From Pseudomonas helmanticensis (lineage in GTDB: Bacteria; Pseudomonadota; Gammaproteobacteria; Pseudomonadales; Pseudomonadaceae): a stretch of 64,000 bases of DNA. Shown one piece after another: positions 1 to 8,683 of this stretch (positions are counted from its first letter, which is position 1; every line of letters starts with the position of its first letter). A program made the translations under genes and the position numbers. The notes beneath the pieces are model-generated. The model saw only the letters and a program-made list of their open reading frames with translations, searched no databases and was not told the DNA's origin. The stretch lies in assembly GCF_900182985.1 (NCBI RefSeq), contig NZ_FXUY01000001.1, forward strand, positions 2,294,001-2,358,000, read 5' to 3'.

Positions 1-1
1 C

Positions 2-808
2 TGGCTTCTGAAAACCCTGCCCACGCGCTCCGTCGATGATTCCTACGCCGGGCAAGCATTGCTGTCCGAGGAATGGTTTCTGAAACGGGTGGCCGGGCGG
101 CATTTTCCTGAAGTCCACCCGTGCAGTCAGCGTCAGCATTTGTACTACGTGATGCGCGAATATTCCGGGTCGACGCTGGCACAGCTTGGGCCTTTATCTT
201 TGGCGCAATGGCAGGACATCGCCGAACGGCTGCTGCGTGCGGTCGGGTTGCTGCATCGACGGCAGATCCTGCATCGCGACATCAAACCGGAAAACCTGCA
301 TCTAGGTGACGACGGCGAACTGCGCTTGCTGGATTTTGGCCTGGCGTATTGTCCTGGGCTGTCCGAAGACGCGCCGTCGACGTTGCCGGGAACGCCGAGT
401 TATATCGCGCCGGAAGCGTTTCGCGGTGATGCGCCGAGTGCGCAGCAGGATTTGTACGCGGTAGGCGTCACGCTGTATTTCCTGCTGACGGGGCATTATC
501 CCTATGGCGAAATCGAAGCGTTTCAGCGACCGCGCTTTGGTCTGCCGGTGAGTGCCAGTCGTTTTCGGCCTGACTTGCCGGAATGGCTGGCGCAGAGCCT
601 GGAACGCGGGGTTGCAGCCGATCCGCAGCAACGGTTTGAGACCGCTGAAGAATGGTTGCTGGTGCTGGAACAGGGTGAGCGGCGCAGTTTGAGTGTGCGG
701 CCTCGGCCGCTGTTGGAGCGTGAGCCATTGAAGGTCTGGCGGACGATGGCGTTGCTGGCCCTGCTCGGGAATGTGGTGCTGCTGGTTTTGTTGTTTCATC
801 ACTCCTAA
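2..808 (+). CDS. Protein serine/threonine kinase (C-terminal part of a kinase/phosphatase), 5' end outside window
   Basis: The frame is open to the left edge, so only the 3' part of the gene is present. The visible part is a Hanks-type kinase domain: a beta-strand lysine motif LLKTLP at the edge, the catalytic loop HRDIKPEN (about nt 272-295), the magnesium loop LLDFG (about nt 327-341) and the APE motif in YIAPEAF. It ends in a hydrophobic segment (ALLALLGNVVLLVLLF), suggesting a C-terminal membrane anchor. In Pseudomonas a bifunctional kinase/PP2C phosphatase gene commonly lies just upstream of nirBD, so a phosphatase domain is expected beyond the left edge. That is inference. The stop codon abuts a REP element. 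Its role in nitrate assimilation is not established by the sequence. Confidence 0.88.
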   Translation, partial: WLLKTLPTRSVDDSYAGQALLSEEWFLKRVAGRHFPEVHPCSQRQHLYYVMREYSGSTLAQLGPLSLAQWQDIAERLLRAVGLLHRRQILHRDIKPENLHLGDDGELRLLDFGLAYCPGLSEDAPSTLPGTPSYIAPEAFRGDAPSAQQDLYAVGVTLYFLLTGHYPYGEIEAFQRPRFGLPVSASRFRPDLPEWLAQSLERGVAADPQQRFETAEEWLLVLEQGERRSLSVRPRPLLEREPLKVWRTMALLALLGNVVLLVLLFHHS

Positions 809-882
809 AAGATCGCAGCCTTCGGCAGCTCCTACATGGTATCGCGTTCGCCTGTAGGAGCTGCCGAAGGCTGCGATCTTTT
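809..882. repeat. REP-type inverted repeat pair (GATCGCAGCC family)
   Basis: Two oppositely oriented copies of a GATCGCAGCCTTCGGCAGCT-like palindrome are separated by about 20 bases. The pair starts directly after the stop codon of the kinase gene. The same unit recurs in many intergenic gaps of this window. Confidence 0.85.
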
Positions 883-1024
883 GATTCAGCGCTCCAAAAA
901 AGCGCAACACGCCTCCAGAAAGTGCAGCGAGACATCTCCAATTGCGCAAATAGCCCAGCAACTACGGCGCCCGAGCCACTTGGCACAACCACTGCATTAT
1001 CCCATTCAACACACACATAAAGCC

Positions 1025-1066
1025 CAGCCTTCAACGACGAAGGCTGCGCTTCCCGAGAGAACGGGA
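1025..1066 (+). promoter_or_regulatory. Double-hexaloop leader RNA (ANTAR/NasT-type antitermination target)
   Basis: There are two adjacent hairpins in the nirB leader. The first has an 8-bp stem CAGCCTTC/GAAGGCTG (1025-1032 and 1039-1046) closing the six-base loop AACGAC. The second has a 5-bp stem TCCCG/CGGGA (1051-1055 and 1062-1066) closing AGAGAA. Both loops have A at position 1 and G at position 4, the signature of RNAs bound by ANTAR-domain antiterminators such as NasR and NasT. A strong terminator follows 8 bases later. I infer that a NasT-like protein binds here when nitrate or nitrite is present and allows readthrough into nirB. No nasT gene is visible in the window. Confidence 0.8.
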
Positions 1067-1073
1067 CCAGGAC

Positions 1074-1113
1074 AAAGGCGTCCTCGCTAGGCAACTAGCG
1101 GGACGCCTTTTTT
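1074..1113 (+). terminator. Leader terminator (attenuator) upstream of nirB
   Basis: The stem AAAGGCGTCC/GGACGCCTTT (1074-1083 with 1101-1110) continues, after one bulged T, as CGCTAG/CTAGCG closing a GCAA tetraloop. A T-run follows at 1108-1113. It lies between the promoter region and the nirB start at 1185, so it acts as an attenuator rather than an end-of-operon terminator. Confidence 0.85.
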
Positions 1114-1184
1114 GTTTGCGCAAAATTTCTCGAGCAAGGCCTGACTGCCCACAAGAGGCCAGCCGCAGCTCCCCGGAGAACCTG

Positions 1185-3638
1185 ATGAAAAAACTCAAAC
1201 TGGTGATGATCGGCAATGGCATGGCCGGGGTTCGTACCCTCGAAGAGCTGCTCAAACTGAGCAACGAGCTGTACGACATCACCGTCTTCGGCGCCGAACC
1301 GCACACCAACTACAACCGCATCCTGCTCTCGCCGGTGCTGGCTGGTGAGCAGACCTTCGAAGAGATCGTGCTCAACGACCTCGACTGGTATCTGCAAAAC
1401 AACATCAAGTTGCTGCTCAACCGCAAAGTGGTGGAGATCGACCGGGTCAAACGCCGGGTGATCGCCGAGGACGGCACCGAGGCCGAATACGATCGCCTGC
1501 TGATCGCCACCGGTTCGACGCCGTTTATTCTGCCAATCCCCGGCAACACCCTGCACGGCGTGATCGGTTACCGCGACATCGCCGACACCCAGGCGATGAT
1601 CGACACCGCCAAAACCCACAAGCACGCGGTGGTCATCGGCGGCGGCCTGCTCGGTCTCGAAGCCGCCAACGGTCTGATGCTGCGCGGCATGCACGTCACC
1701 GTGGTGCACATCGGCGAATGGCTGCTGGAGCGGCAACTGGACAAGACCAGCGGCCAACTGCTGCAAAGCGCCCTCGAATCCCGAGGCCTGCACTTCCGCC
1801 TGTGCGAACAGACCCAGGCCCTGCACGACGCCGGCAATGGCCGGGTCGGCTCGGTGCAATTCAAGAACGGCGACATCATCCCCGCCGATCTGGTGGTGAT
1901 GGCAGCCGGCATTCGTCCCAACACCGAACTGGCGGAAAAGGCCGGCATCCCGTGCAATCGCGGGATTCTGGTCAATGACACCCTGCAAACCTACGATCCG
2001 CGCGTCTACGCCATCGGCGAGTGCGCCAGCCATCGCGGCATTGCCTACGGCCTGGTCGCGCCGCTGTTCGAACAGGCCAAGGTTTGCGCCAACCACCTCG
2101 CGCAACTGGGTTTCGCCCGTTATCAGGGTTCGGTGACGTCGACCAAACTCAAAGTCACTGGCATTGACCTGTTTTCCGCCGGCGACTTCATGGGCGGCGA
2201 AGGCACCGAGACCATCACCCTCTCAGATCCGATTGGCGGCGTGTACAAAAAACTGGTGATCAAGGATGACGTGCTGGTCGGCGCCTGTCTGTACGGCGAT
2301 ACGGCAGATGGCGGTTGGTATTTCCGACAGATTCGTGAGAATCACGCCATCGGCGAGATCCGTGATCACCTGATGTTCGGAGAAAACGCACTCGGGGATG
2401 TAGGACATCAGGGCCAGGACAAAGCCATGGTCATGGCCGACACCGCCGAAGTCTGCGGCTGCAACGGCGTGTGCAAAGGCACCATCGTCAAAGCCATTCA
2501 GGAACACGGCTTGTTCAGTGTCGATGAGGTGAAGAAACACACCAAAGCCGCCAGCTCCTGTGGCTCCTGCGCCGGGCTGGTCGAGCAGATCCTGATCAAC
2601 ACCGTCGGTGGTGCGGCCGACGTCAAACCGAAAAGCGAAAAAGCCATCTGCGGTTGCAGCGATCTCAACCACGGGCAGATCCGTCAGGCCATCCGCGAAC
2701 AACATCTGCTGACCATCGCCGGCACCATGAGCTACCTCAACTGGCGCACCCCGAACGGTTGCGCAACGTGCCGTCCGGCGCTCAACTATTACCTGATTTC
2801 CACCTGGCCCGGCGAAGCCAAGGACGACCCGCAATCGCGCCTGATCAACGAACGCGCTCACGCCAATATCCAGAAGGACGGCACTTATTCGGTGGTACCA
2901 AGGATGTGGGGCGGCGTGACCAATCCTTCCGAGCTGCGGCGGATTGCCGATGTGGCCGACAAGTACAACGTGCCGATGGTCAAGGTCACCGGCGGTCAGC
3001 GTATCGATTTGCTCGGCATCAAGAAGCAGGACTTGCCGGGCGTCTGGAAGGATCTCGACATGCCGTCCGGCCATGCCTACGGCAAATCCATCCGCACCGT
3101 TAAAACCTGCGTCGGCAGTGAGTTCTGCCGTTTCGGCACGCAGAACTCGACGCAACTGGGCATCGAGCTCGAGCACGATCTGTTCAACATGTGGTCGCCG
3201 CACAAAGTGAAGCTTGCTGTCTCCGGATGCCCACGCAACTGCTCGGAAGCGGGCATCAAGGACGTAGGAATAATCGGCGTCGACTCCGGTTGGGAGATGT
3301 ACATCGGTGGCAACGGCGGGATCAAAACCGAAGTTGCCGAATTCTTCGTCAAGCTGAAAACCGCCGAGGAAGTGCGCGAATACAACGGTGCCTTCCTGCA
3401 GCTGTATCGCGAAGAAGCCTTCTACCTCGAACGCACCGTGCACTACCTGCAACGGGTCGGCATGGAGCACATCAAGAAAGCCGTGCTGGAGGACCCGGAG
3501 CGCCGCAAGGCCCTGAACGAGCGCCTGCAATTCTCCCTGTCATTCGAACAGGATCCGTGGAAAGAACGCCTGGCCCAGCCGCAACTGAAGAAAGAATTTG
3601 ACGTGATCCCGGTGAAAAACCTGGAGGTGCCGGCATGA
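1185..3638 (+). CDS. nirB: Assimilatory nitrite reductase large subunit NirB
   Basis: NADH-dependent nitrite reductase that reduces nitrite to ammonium in the cytoplasm using FAD, Fe-S and siroheme. The protein has 817 residues from the ATG at 1185, preceded by GGAG; the upstream in-frame extension runs into the leader hairpins and is unlikely. The N-terminus has a Rossmann FAD motif (GNGMAG, about residues 10-15). The middle has a BFD-like cluster domain beginning with C424 and C426, plus a second CGSC motif. The C-terminal half is the ferredoxin/siroheme sulfite-nitrite reductase fold, with cluster/siroheme cysteines C642, C648, C682 and C686 (CVGSEFC and CPRNC). It overlaps nirD by four bases (ATGA), so the subunits are translationally coupled. 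Confidence 0.96.
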   Translation: MKKLKLVMIGNGMAGVRTLEELLKLSNELYDITVFGAEPHTNYNRILLSPVLAGEQTFEEIVLNDLDWYLQNNIKLLLNRKVVEIDRVKRRVIAEDGTEAEYDRLLIATGSTPFILPIPGNTLHGVIGYRDIADTQAMIDTAKTHKHAVVIGGGLLGLEAANGLMLRGMHVTVVHIGEWLLERQLDKTSGQLLQSALESRGLHFRLCEQTQALHDAGNGRVGSVQFKNGDIIPADLVVMAAGIRPNTELAEKAGIPCNRGILVNDTLQTYDPRVYAIGECASHRGIAYGLVAPLFEQAKVCANHLAQLGFARYQGSVTSTKLKVTGIDLFSAGDFMGGEGTETITLSDPIGGVYKKLVIKDDVLVGACLYGDTADGGWYFRQIRENHAIGEIRDHLMFGENALGDVGHQGQDKAMVMADTAEVCGCNGVCKGTIVKAIQEHGLFSVDEVKKHTKAASSCGSCAGLVEQILINTVGGAADVKPKSEKAICGCSDLNHGQIRQAIREQHLLTIAGTMSYLNWRTPNGCATCRPALNYYLISTWPGEAKDDPQSRLINERAHANIQKDGTYSVVPRMWGGVTNPSELRRIADVADKYNVPMVKVTGGQRIDLLGIKKQDLPGVWKDLDMPSGHAYGKSIRTVKTCVGSEFCRFGTQNSTQLGIELEHDLFNMWSPHKVKLAVSGCPRNCSEAGIKDVGIIGVDSGWEMYIGGNGGIKTEVAEFFVKLKTAEEVREYNGAFLQLYREEAFYLERTVHYLQRVGMEHIKKAVLEDPERRKALNERLQFSLSFEQDPWKERLAQPQLKKEFDVIPVKNLEVPA

Positions 3639-3952
3639 ACTGGCTCGATATCTGTGCTCTCGAAGAGATCAACGCCCTCGGCTCGCGGATCATTGCCGGG
3701 CCAAAAGGTGACATCGCGATTTTTCGTACAAGTGACGATGAGGTTTTCGCCCTCGACGACCGCTGCCCGCACAAGGGCGGGCCGTTATCGCAAGGCCTGA
3801 TCTACGGTAAACGCGTCGCTTGCCCGCTGCACAACTGGCAGATCGACCTGCAATCCGGTGAAGCCCAGGCGCCGGACATCGGTTGCGCGCATCACCATCC
3901 GGCGCGGGTCGAAAACGGTCGGGTGCAGTTGGCCCTGCGGGAAGCCATCTGA
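3635..3952 (+). CDS. nirD: Nitrite reductase small subunit NirD (Rieske-type)
   Basis: A 105-residue Rieske-fold partner of NirB. C44 and H46 (RCPH) and C63 and H66 (CPLH) form the Rieske-type [2Fe-2S] ligand pattern; some NirD proteins lack these ligands, but here all four are visible. The ATG overlaps the nirB stop (ATGA), and the stop overlaps the next start by one base (TGATG). This gives tight coupling through three genes. Confidence 0.94.
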   Translation: MNWLDICALEEINALGSRIIAGPKGDIAIFRTSDDEVFALDDRCPHKGGPLSQGLIYGKRVACPLHNWQIDLQSGEAQAPDIGCAHHHPARVENGRVQLALREAI

Positions 3953-6666
3953 TGAACCGCCAGACGACCGCCTCGACCTGCTGTTATTGCGGGGTCGGCT
4001 GCGGCGTGCTGATCGAGCATGACGGCGAACGTATTTTCGGCGTCAGCGGCGATCCGGCGCATCCGGCCAACTTCGGCAAACTCTGCAGCAAAGGCTCGAC
4101 GCTGCACCTGACCGGCGACCTCGCGGCCCGCGCGCTATACCCGGAATTACGTTTGGGAAAAAACCTGGCGCGCAGTCGCACGGATTGGGACACCGCGCTG
4201 GAACATGCTGCCAACGTGTTCGCCGAGACCATCGCCGAACACGGCCCGGACAGCGTGGCGTTCTATATCTCCGGGCAACTGCTGACCGAGGACTACTACG
4301 CCTTCAACAAACTGGCGCGGGCGCTGGTCGGCACCAACAACATCGACAGCAATTCACGCTTGTGCATGTCGTCGGCGGTGGTCGGCTACAAGCGCAGCCT
4401 TGGCGCCGATGCGCCGCCGTGCAGCTATGAAGATCTGGAGCTCAGCGATTGCGTGATGATCGTCGGCAGCAACATGGCCTACGCCCATCCGGTACTTTTC
4501 CGTCGACTGGAAGAGGCAAAATCGCGCCGCCCACAGATGAAAGTCATCGTCATTGATCCACGGCGCACCGACACCTGTGACCTCGCCGATCTGCATCTGG
4601 CGATTCTTCCCGGCACCGATGTCGCTTTGTTCCATGGGATTTTGCACCTGCTGTTGTGGGAAGACTGGATCGACCGTGAATTCATCAAGGCGCACACCGA
4701 AGGCCTCGCCGAACTGAAGAGCTTGGTACGCGATTACACCCCGCAGATGGTGTCGCAACTGTGCGGGATCAGCGTCGAGCAATTGCAGCAATGTGCCGAA
4801 TGGGTCGGCACGTCACCGAGTTTCCTGTCGCTGTGGTGCATGGGCTTGAACCAGTCCACCGCCGGCAGCGCGAAAAACAGCGCATTGATCAATCTGCACC
4901 TCGCCACCGGGCAAATCGGTCGGCCCGGTGCAGGACCTTTCTCTTTGACCGGTCAGCCGAATGCCATGGGTGGCCGCGAAACCGGCAGCCTGTCGAATCT
5001 GTTACCGGGCCATCGCGACGCGGCCAACCCTGAGCACCGCGCGGAAGTGGCGGCTTATTGGGGTGTCGATCGGTTGCCGGAAAACACCGGACTGAGTGCC
5101 ATCGAACTGTTCGAACAGGTGCGCAACGGCAAGATCAAGGCGTTGTGGATCGCCTGCACCAACCCTGCGCAATCGATGCCCGATCAACACTCGGTGCGGG
5201 CAGCGCTTGAGGCCTGCCCGTTTGTGGTCCTGCAAGAAGCCTTTCGCACCACCGAAACCGCGGCGTTCGCCGATCTGCTGCTACCCGCCGCCAGTTGGGG
5301 CGAGAAAGAAGGTTCGGTGACCAATTCCGAGCGGCGAATTTCCCACGTGCGCAAAGCCATTCTCCCACCTGGCGAAGCGCGTCCGGATTGGGCGATCACG
5401 GTGGATTTCGCACAACGGCTGGAGAAACGTCTGCGTCCCGCTGAATCGAGCCTGTTCAAATTCGATCAGCCGTGGCAGTTGTTCGATGAATTCATAGAGC
5501 TGACACGCGGGCGCGATCTGGATATGTCCGGGATCAGCCACGCCTTGCTCGACCAGATCGGGCCGCAACAGTGGCCCTTCCCCACCGGCGCCCGGCAGGG
5601 AACCGTGCGCCTCTATGAAGACGGCGTTTTTCCTACGGCCAACGGACGCGCGCAGTTCATTGCCGAGCCGTATCGCGCTGCCAAAGAGCAGCGTGACGCG
5701 CGCTTCCCGTTGACGCTGATCACCGGCCGCCTGCGCGATCAATGGCACGGTATGAGCCGCACCGGCACCGCTGCGCAGTTGTTCGGGCATGTCAGCGAAG
5801 CGGTGCTGAGCCTGCACCCGGACGAATTGCGTCGGCAGCGTTTGCAGCCGGGCGATCTGGTCAATCTGAAAAGTCGTCGCGGCGCGGTGATCGTCGCGGT
5901 CGGCAGCGATGACGGTGTAAGGCCGGGCCAGGCCTTTTTACCGATGCACTGGGGCGACCGGTTTCTCAAGGGCGGCGTCAACAGCCTGACCCTGTCGGCC
6001 TTCGATCCGTTGTCGAAGCAGCCGGAACTCAAACACAGCGGCGTGCGCCTGGAACCGGTGAATTTGCCTTGGCAGCTTTTCGCACTGATCGAGGGTGATG
6101 TTCAACGGCATTTCGAGACGCTACGACCGCTCTGTGAGGCGTTTTCCTACGTAAGTCTCAGCCTTGTCGGACGTGAACGATCGGCATTGCTGATACGTGC
6201 TGCCAGCAGCGAGGCGCCGAATCCGCAATTGCTCGGTGCTATCGACCAGTGCCTGTCACTGATCGACGGGCCGGTATTGGCCTATGACGATCCGCGTCGG
6301 GCGATCGGTAAACGGGTGCGCATCGAAAACGGCCGGATTACGGCGATTCGACTGGCCGGCGAAACCCTCGCGCAACATTGGTTGCAAAGCCTGTGGCTGG
6401 AGGGCCGTGCCGACGAGCAGTTGCGGCGTTGGCTGCTGGCGCCCATGAGTGCGCCACCGGGGAGCGTCGGCGGGCAGGTCGCCGTGGATAAAACCCTGTG
6501 CAATTGCAGGAACGTCAGCTTCAACGCGGTCTGTGCCGGCATTCGCCAAGGCCTGGATTTGCAGGGTTTGAAAAACAATTTGGGCTGCGGCACGCAATGC
6601 GGCTCGTGCGTCCCGGAAATAAAGCGCTTGCTGGCTGCCGAGTTGCAGCCGGTCGCCGTCATCTGA
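3952..6666 (+). CDS. nasA: Assimilatory nitrate reductase catalytic subunit
   Basis: Molybdopterin-guanine-dinucleotide enzyme reducing nitrate to nitrite in the cytoplasm (904 residues). The N-terminal [4Fe-4S] ligands are C10, C13, C17 and C45 (CCYCGVGC and KLCSKG). C138 in SRLCMSS is the probable Mo ligand of the NapA/NasA group. The long middle is the molybdopterin oxidoreductase domain, followed by a dinucleotide-binding domain. The C-terminus carries a fused BFD-like [2Fe-2S] domain (C850, C852 and CGTQCGSC), usual for NasA-type enzymes. The start ATG overlaps the nirD stop; a longer upstream reading would run inside nirD. Gene naming varies between nasA, nasC and narB. Confidence 0.94.
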   Translation: MNRQTTASTCCYCGVGCGVLIEHDGERIFGVSGDPAHPANFGKLCSKGSTLHLTGDLAARALYPELRLGKNLARSRTDWDTALEHAANVFAETIAEHGPDSVAFYISGQLLTEDYYAFNKLARALVGTNNIDSNSRLCMSSAVVGYKRSLGADAPPCSYEDLELSDCVMIVGSNMAYAHPVLFRRLEEAKSRRPQMKVIVIDPRRTDTCDLADLHLAILPGTDVALFHGILHLLLWEDWIDREFIKAHTEGLAELKSLVRDYTPQMVSQLCGISVEQLQQCAEWVGTSPSFLSLWCMGLNQSTAGSAKNSALINLHLATGQIGRPGAGPFSLTGQPNAMGGRETGSLSNLLPGHRDAANPEHRAEVAAYWGVDRLPENTGLSAIELFEQVRNGKIKALWIACTNPAQSMPDQHSVRAALEACPFVVLQEAFRTTETAAFADLLLPAASWGEKEGSVTNSERRISHVRKAILPPGEARPDWAITVDFAQRLEKRLRPAESSLFKFDQPWQLFDEFIELTRGRDLDMSGISHALLDQIGPQQWPFPTGARQGTVRLYEDGVFPTANGRAQFIAEPYRAAKEQRDARFPLTLITGRLRDQWHGMSRTGTAAQLFGHVSEAVLSLHPDELRRQRLQPGDLVNLKSRRGAVIVAVGSDDGVRPGQAFLPMHWGDRFLKGGVNSLTLSAFDPLSKQPELKHSGVRLEPVNLPWQLFALIEGDVQRHFETLRPLCEAFSYVSLSLVGRERSALLIRAASSEAPNPQLLGAIDQCLSLIDGPVLAYDDPRRAIGKRVRIENGRITAIRLAGETLAQHWLQSLWLEGRADEQLRRWLLAPMSAPPGSVGGQVAVDKTLCNCRNVSFNAVCAGIRQGLDLQGLKNNLGCGTQCGSCVPEIKRLLAAELQPVAVI

Positions 6667-6679
6667 TGAGGAACACTGC

Positions 6680-7474
6680 ATGAATGCAAAAGTCTGGCTG
6701 GTGGGCGCAGGCCCCGGCGACCCGGAACTGTTGACCCTCAAGGCCGTGCGCGCATTGCGCGAGGCGGCGGTGGTGCTGATCGATGACCTGGTCAACGACG
6801 CGGTGCTTGCGCACTGCCCTGGCGCGCGAATCATTGCCGTGGGTAAACGCGGTGGCTGCCGCTCGACACCGCAGGCGTTTATCCATCGGTTGATGCTGCG
6901 TTATGCCCGCCAGGGAAAGTGCGTGGTACGCCTCAAGGGTGGTGATCCGTGCATTTTCGGCCGTGGCGGTGAAGAAGCGCAGTGGATGCGTGAACGCGGG
7001 GTTGAAGTGGAATTGGTCAATGGCATTACCGCCGGACTGGCCGGGGCGACGCAGTGCGATATTCCGCTGACGCTGCGCGGTGTGGCGCGCGGCGTGACGC
7101 TGGTGACGGCGCACACCCAGGACGACAGCCAGTTGAACTGGCAGGCGTTGGCGCAGGGCGGCACGACGCTGGTGATTTACATGGGCGTGGCCAAGCTGGG
7201 CGAGATTCGCGATCAGCTGTTGGCGGGCGGGATGGCGGCGGATACGCCGGTGGCGATGATCGAGAATGCTTCGTTGCCGGAGCAGCGGGAATGCCGCAGT
7301 GATCTGCGGGGCATGGGAGAGGATGCGTGTGCGTTTGGACTGAAAAGCCCGGCGATTCTGGTGATTGGTGCGGTGGCGGCTGTTGCTGAAGAGCAAAAGA
7401 TCGCAGCCTGCAGCAGCTCCTACAGCACGTGTGCAGATTTCATGCAGGAGCTGCCGCAGGCTGCGATCTTTTAA
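6680..7474 (+). CDS. cobA: Uroporphyrinogen-III C-methyltransferase (siroheme branch)
   Basis: SAM-dependent methyltransferase making precorrin-2, here supplying siroheme for NirB. The 264-residue protein shows the SUMT motifs VGAGPGDPELLTLKA near the N-terminus, VVRLKGGDPCIFGRGGEE, and the NGITAGLAG segment. It lies 13 bases after the nitrate reductase gene, behind a GAGGAA ribosome site. Oddity: a REP element begins at codon 239, so the last 26 residues (from KIAACSSS to QAAIF) and the stop codon are encoded by the repeat. The family usually ends near the preceding VIGAVAAV segment, so this tail looks like a REP-derived extension. Confidence 0.93.
   Translation: MNAKVWLVGAGPGDPELLTLKAVRALREAAVVLIDDLVNDAVLAHCPGARIIAVGKRGGCRSTPQAFIHRLMLRYARQGKCVVRLKGGDPCIFGRGGEEAQWMRERGVEVELVNGITAGLAGATQCDIPLTLRGVARGVTLVTAHTQDDSQLNWQALAQGGTTLVIYMGVAKLGEIRDQLLAGGMAADTPVAMIENASLPEQRECRSDLRGMGEDACAFGLKSPAILVIGAVAAVAEEQKIAACSSSYSTCADFMQELPQAAIF
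7395..7472. repeat. REP-type inverted repeat pair overlapping the 3' end of cobA
   Basis: Head-to-head copies of the GATCGCAGCCTG...AGCTCCTAC unit lie inside the last 26 codons of cobA and run up to its stop codon. Confidence 0.85.
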
Positions 7475-7502
7475 AGCTTCAAAGCCAAATCGCAGGCAAA
7501 GA

Positions 7503-7529
7503 AAAGCCCGGCCTAAGCCGGGCTTTCCT
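7503..7529 (-). terminator. Rho-independent terminator of oprF
   Basis: The perfect 10-bp stem AAAGCCCGGC/GCCGGGCTTT (7503-7512 and 7517-7526) has a CTAA loop. It lies just past the oprF stop. Read on the minus strand it is followed by TTTTCTTT. It may also stop transcripts arriving from cobA. Confidence 0.85.
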
Positions 7530-7544
7530 CAGAGCGGCAGCTAA

Positions 7545-8576
7545 TTACTTAGCTTGAGCTTCAACCTGCGCTTCTACGCGACGGTTTACAGCGCGGCCAG
7601 CTTCAGTTTTGTTGTCAGCAACTGGGCGGGATTCGCCGTAGCCAACAGACTGAACGCGGGACGATTCAACACCGTACTGGTTGGTCAGAACTTGCTTAAC
7701 GGCGTTTGCACGACGCTCGGACAGTTTCTGGTTGTAAGCGTCAGGACCGACGGAGTCAGTGTGACCTTCAACAGTAGTGGTGGTGGATGGGTACTGCTTC
7801 ATGAAGTCAGCCAGGTTCTTGATGTCGCCGTAGCTGTTGGTTTTAACAACAGACTTGTCGAAATCGAACTTAACGTCCAGCTCAACACGAACAACTTCAG
7901 CAACTGCTGGGCAGCCATCAGCGTCAACAGTTACGTTGGCTGGGGTGTCCGGGCACTTGTCAACGTTGTCGCAAACGCCGTCGTTGTCGCTGTCGGAGCA
8001 GACTTCAGCTGGTGCTGGAACTGGAGCAGCAGCAGGCTTGGAGCCGCCACCGAAGTTCACACCGATACCAACGCTAGGAGCCCACTCGGTGTCGCCCTGG
8101 TCGATATTGTATTGAGCTTCAACGCCAGCACGGGCGTAGAAGTTCTCGGTGAAGTACAGCTTGGCACCAGCGCCAACGTTGGCGAAGGTGGAGCGGTTAC
8201 GACCGGACTCGTTCTGACCGATGCTCTGATCGGAGAAACCAGCCGAAACGTATGGACGGACCATGTCGCCTGGGTTGTTGAAGTGGTACAGAGCGTCCAG
8301 AGCGGTGTTGGCGCCCTTGATGTTACGGCCGTTGTCGGCACGTACGTTGTGCACTTCGTCGTAGCCCAGACGCAGTTCAACGTCGTCGGTCAGGAAGTAA
8401 CCAACCGAACCACCGAAGAGGTTGCCGTTGTTCTTGAAGTTACGAGCGCTGTCGAATTGTTCTTTCTTTGCGAAGCCTTCGATTTCAACTGCGCCTTGGC
8501 CTTGTGCCAGAGCGCCGAACGAAGTGGCGGCAATCAGAGAACCAATGGCCAAGCCCAAGGTGTTTTTCAGTTTCAT
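7545..8576 (-). CDS. oprF: Major outer membrane porin OprF (OmpA family)
   Basis: 343-residue outer membrane protein. A signal peptide of about 24 residues ends ...FGALA before QGQGAVEIEG. An eight-strand beta-barrel domain follows, then an alanine/proline hinge with a calcium-type DxDxDG stretch (SDNDGVCDNVDKCPDTP). The C-terminal OmpA peptidoglycan-binding domain contains VEGHTDSVGPDAYNQKLSERR. It is the general nonspecific porin and links the outer membrane to peptidoglycan. It sits downstream of sigX, whose product drives oprF transcription in Pseudomonas. Codon use is strongly biased, as expected for an abundant protein. Confidence 0.97.
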   Translation of the reverse strand: MKLKNTLGLAIGSLIAATSFGALAQGQGAVEIEGFAKKEQFDSARNFKNNGNLFGGSVGYFLTDDVELRLGYDEVHNVRADNGRNIKGANTALDALYHFNNPGDMVRPYVSAGFSDQSIGQNESGRNRSTFANVGAGAKLYFTENFYARAGVEAQYNIDQGDTEWAPSVGIGVNFGGGSKPAAAPVPAPAEVCSDSDNDGVCDNVDKCPDTPANVTVDADGCPAVAEVVRVELDVKFDFDKSVVKTNSYGDIKNLADFMKQYPSTTTTVEGHTDSVGPDAYNQKLSERRANAVKQVLTNQYGVESSRVQSVGYGESRPVADNKTEAGRAVNRRVEAQVEAQAK

Positions 8577-8683
8577 CCGTTAAATCCCCATCTGGTGATT
8601 GTGAAGCAGTCCCGCAAACCGGGGGACAACTCGGCGGCAAGTCTATCAGAACTTGCCTACACGTAAGAGATATTTGCGCTGAA

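Noticed and set aside
7554..8666. Long plus-strand frame antisense to oprF
   Set aside because: It mirrors oprF exactly, has low-complexity composition and no ribosome site; oprF on the minus strand has signal peptide, OmpA domain and terminator.
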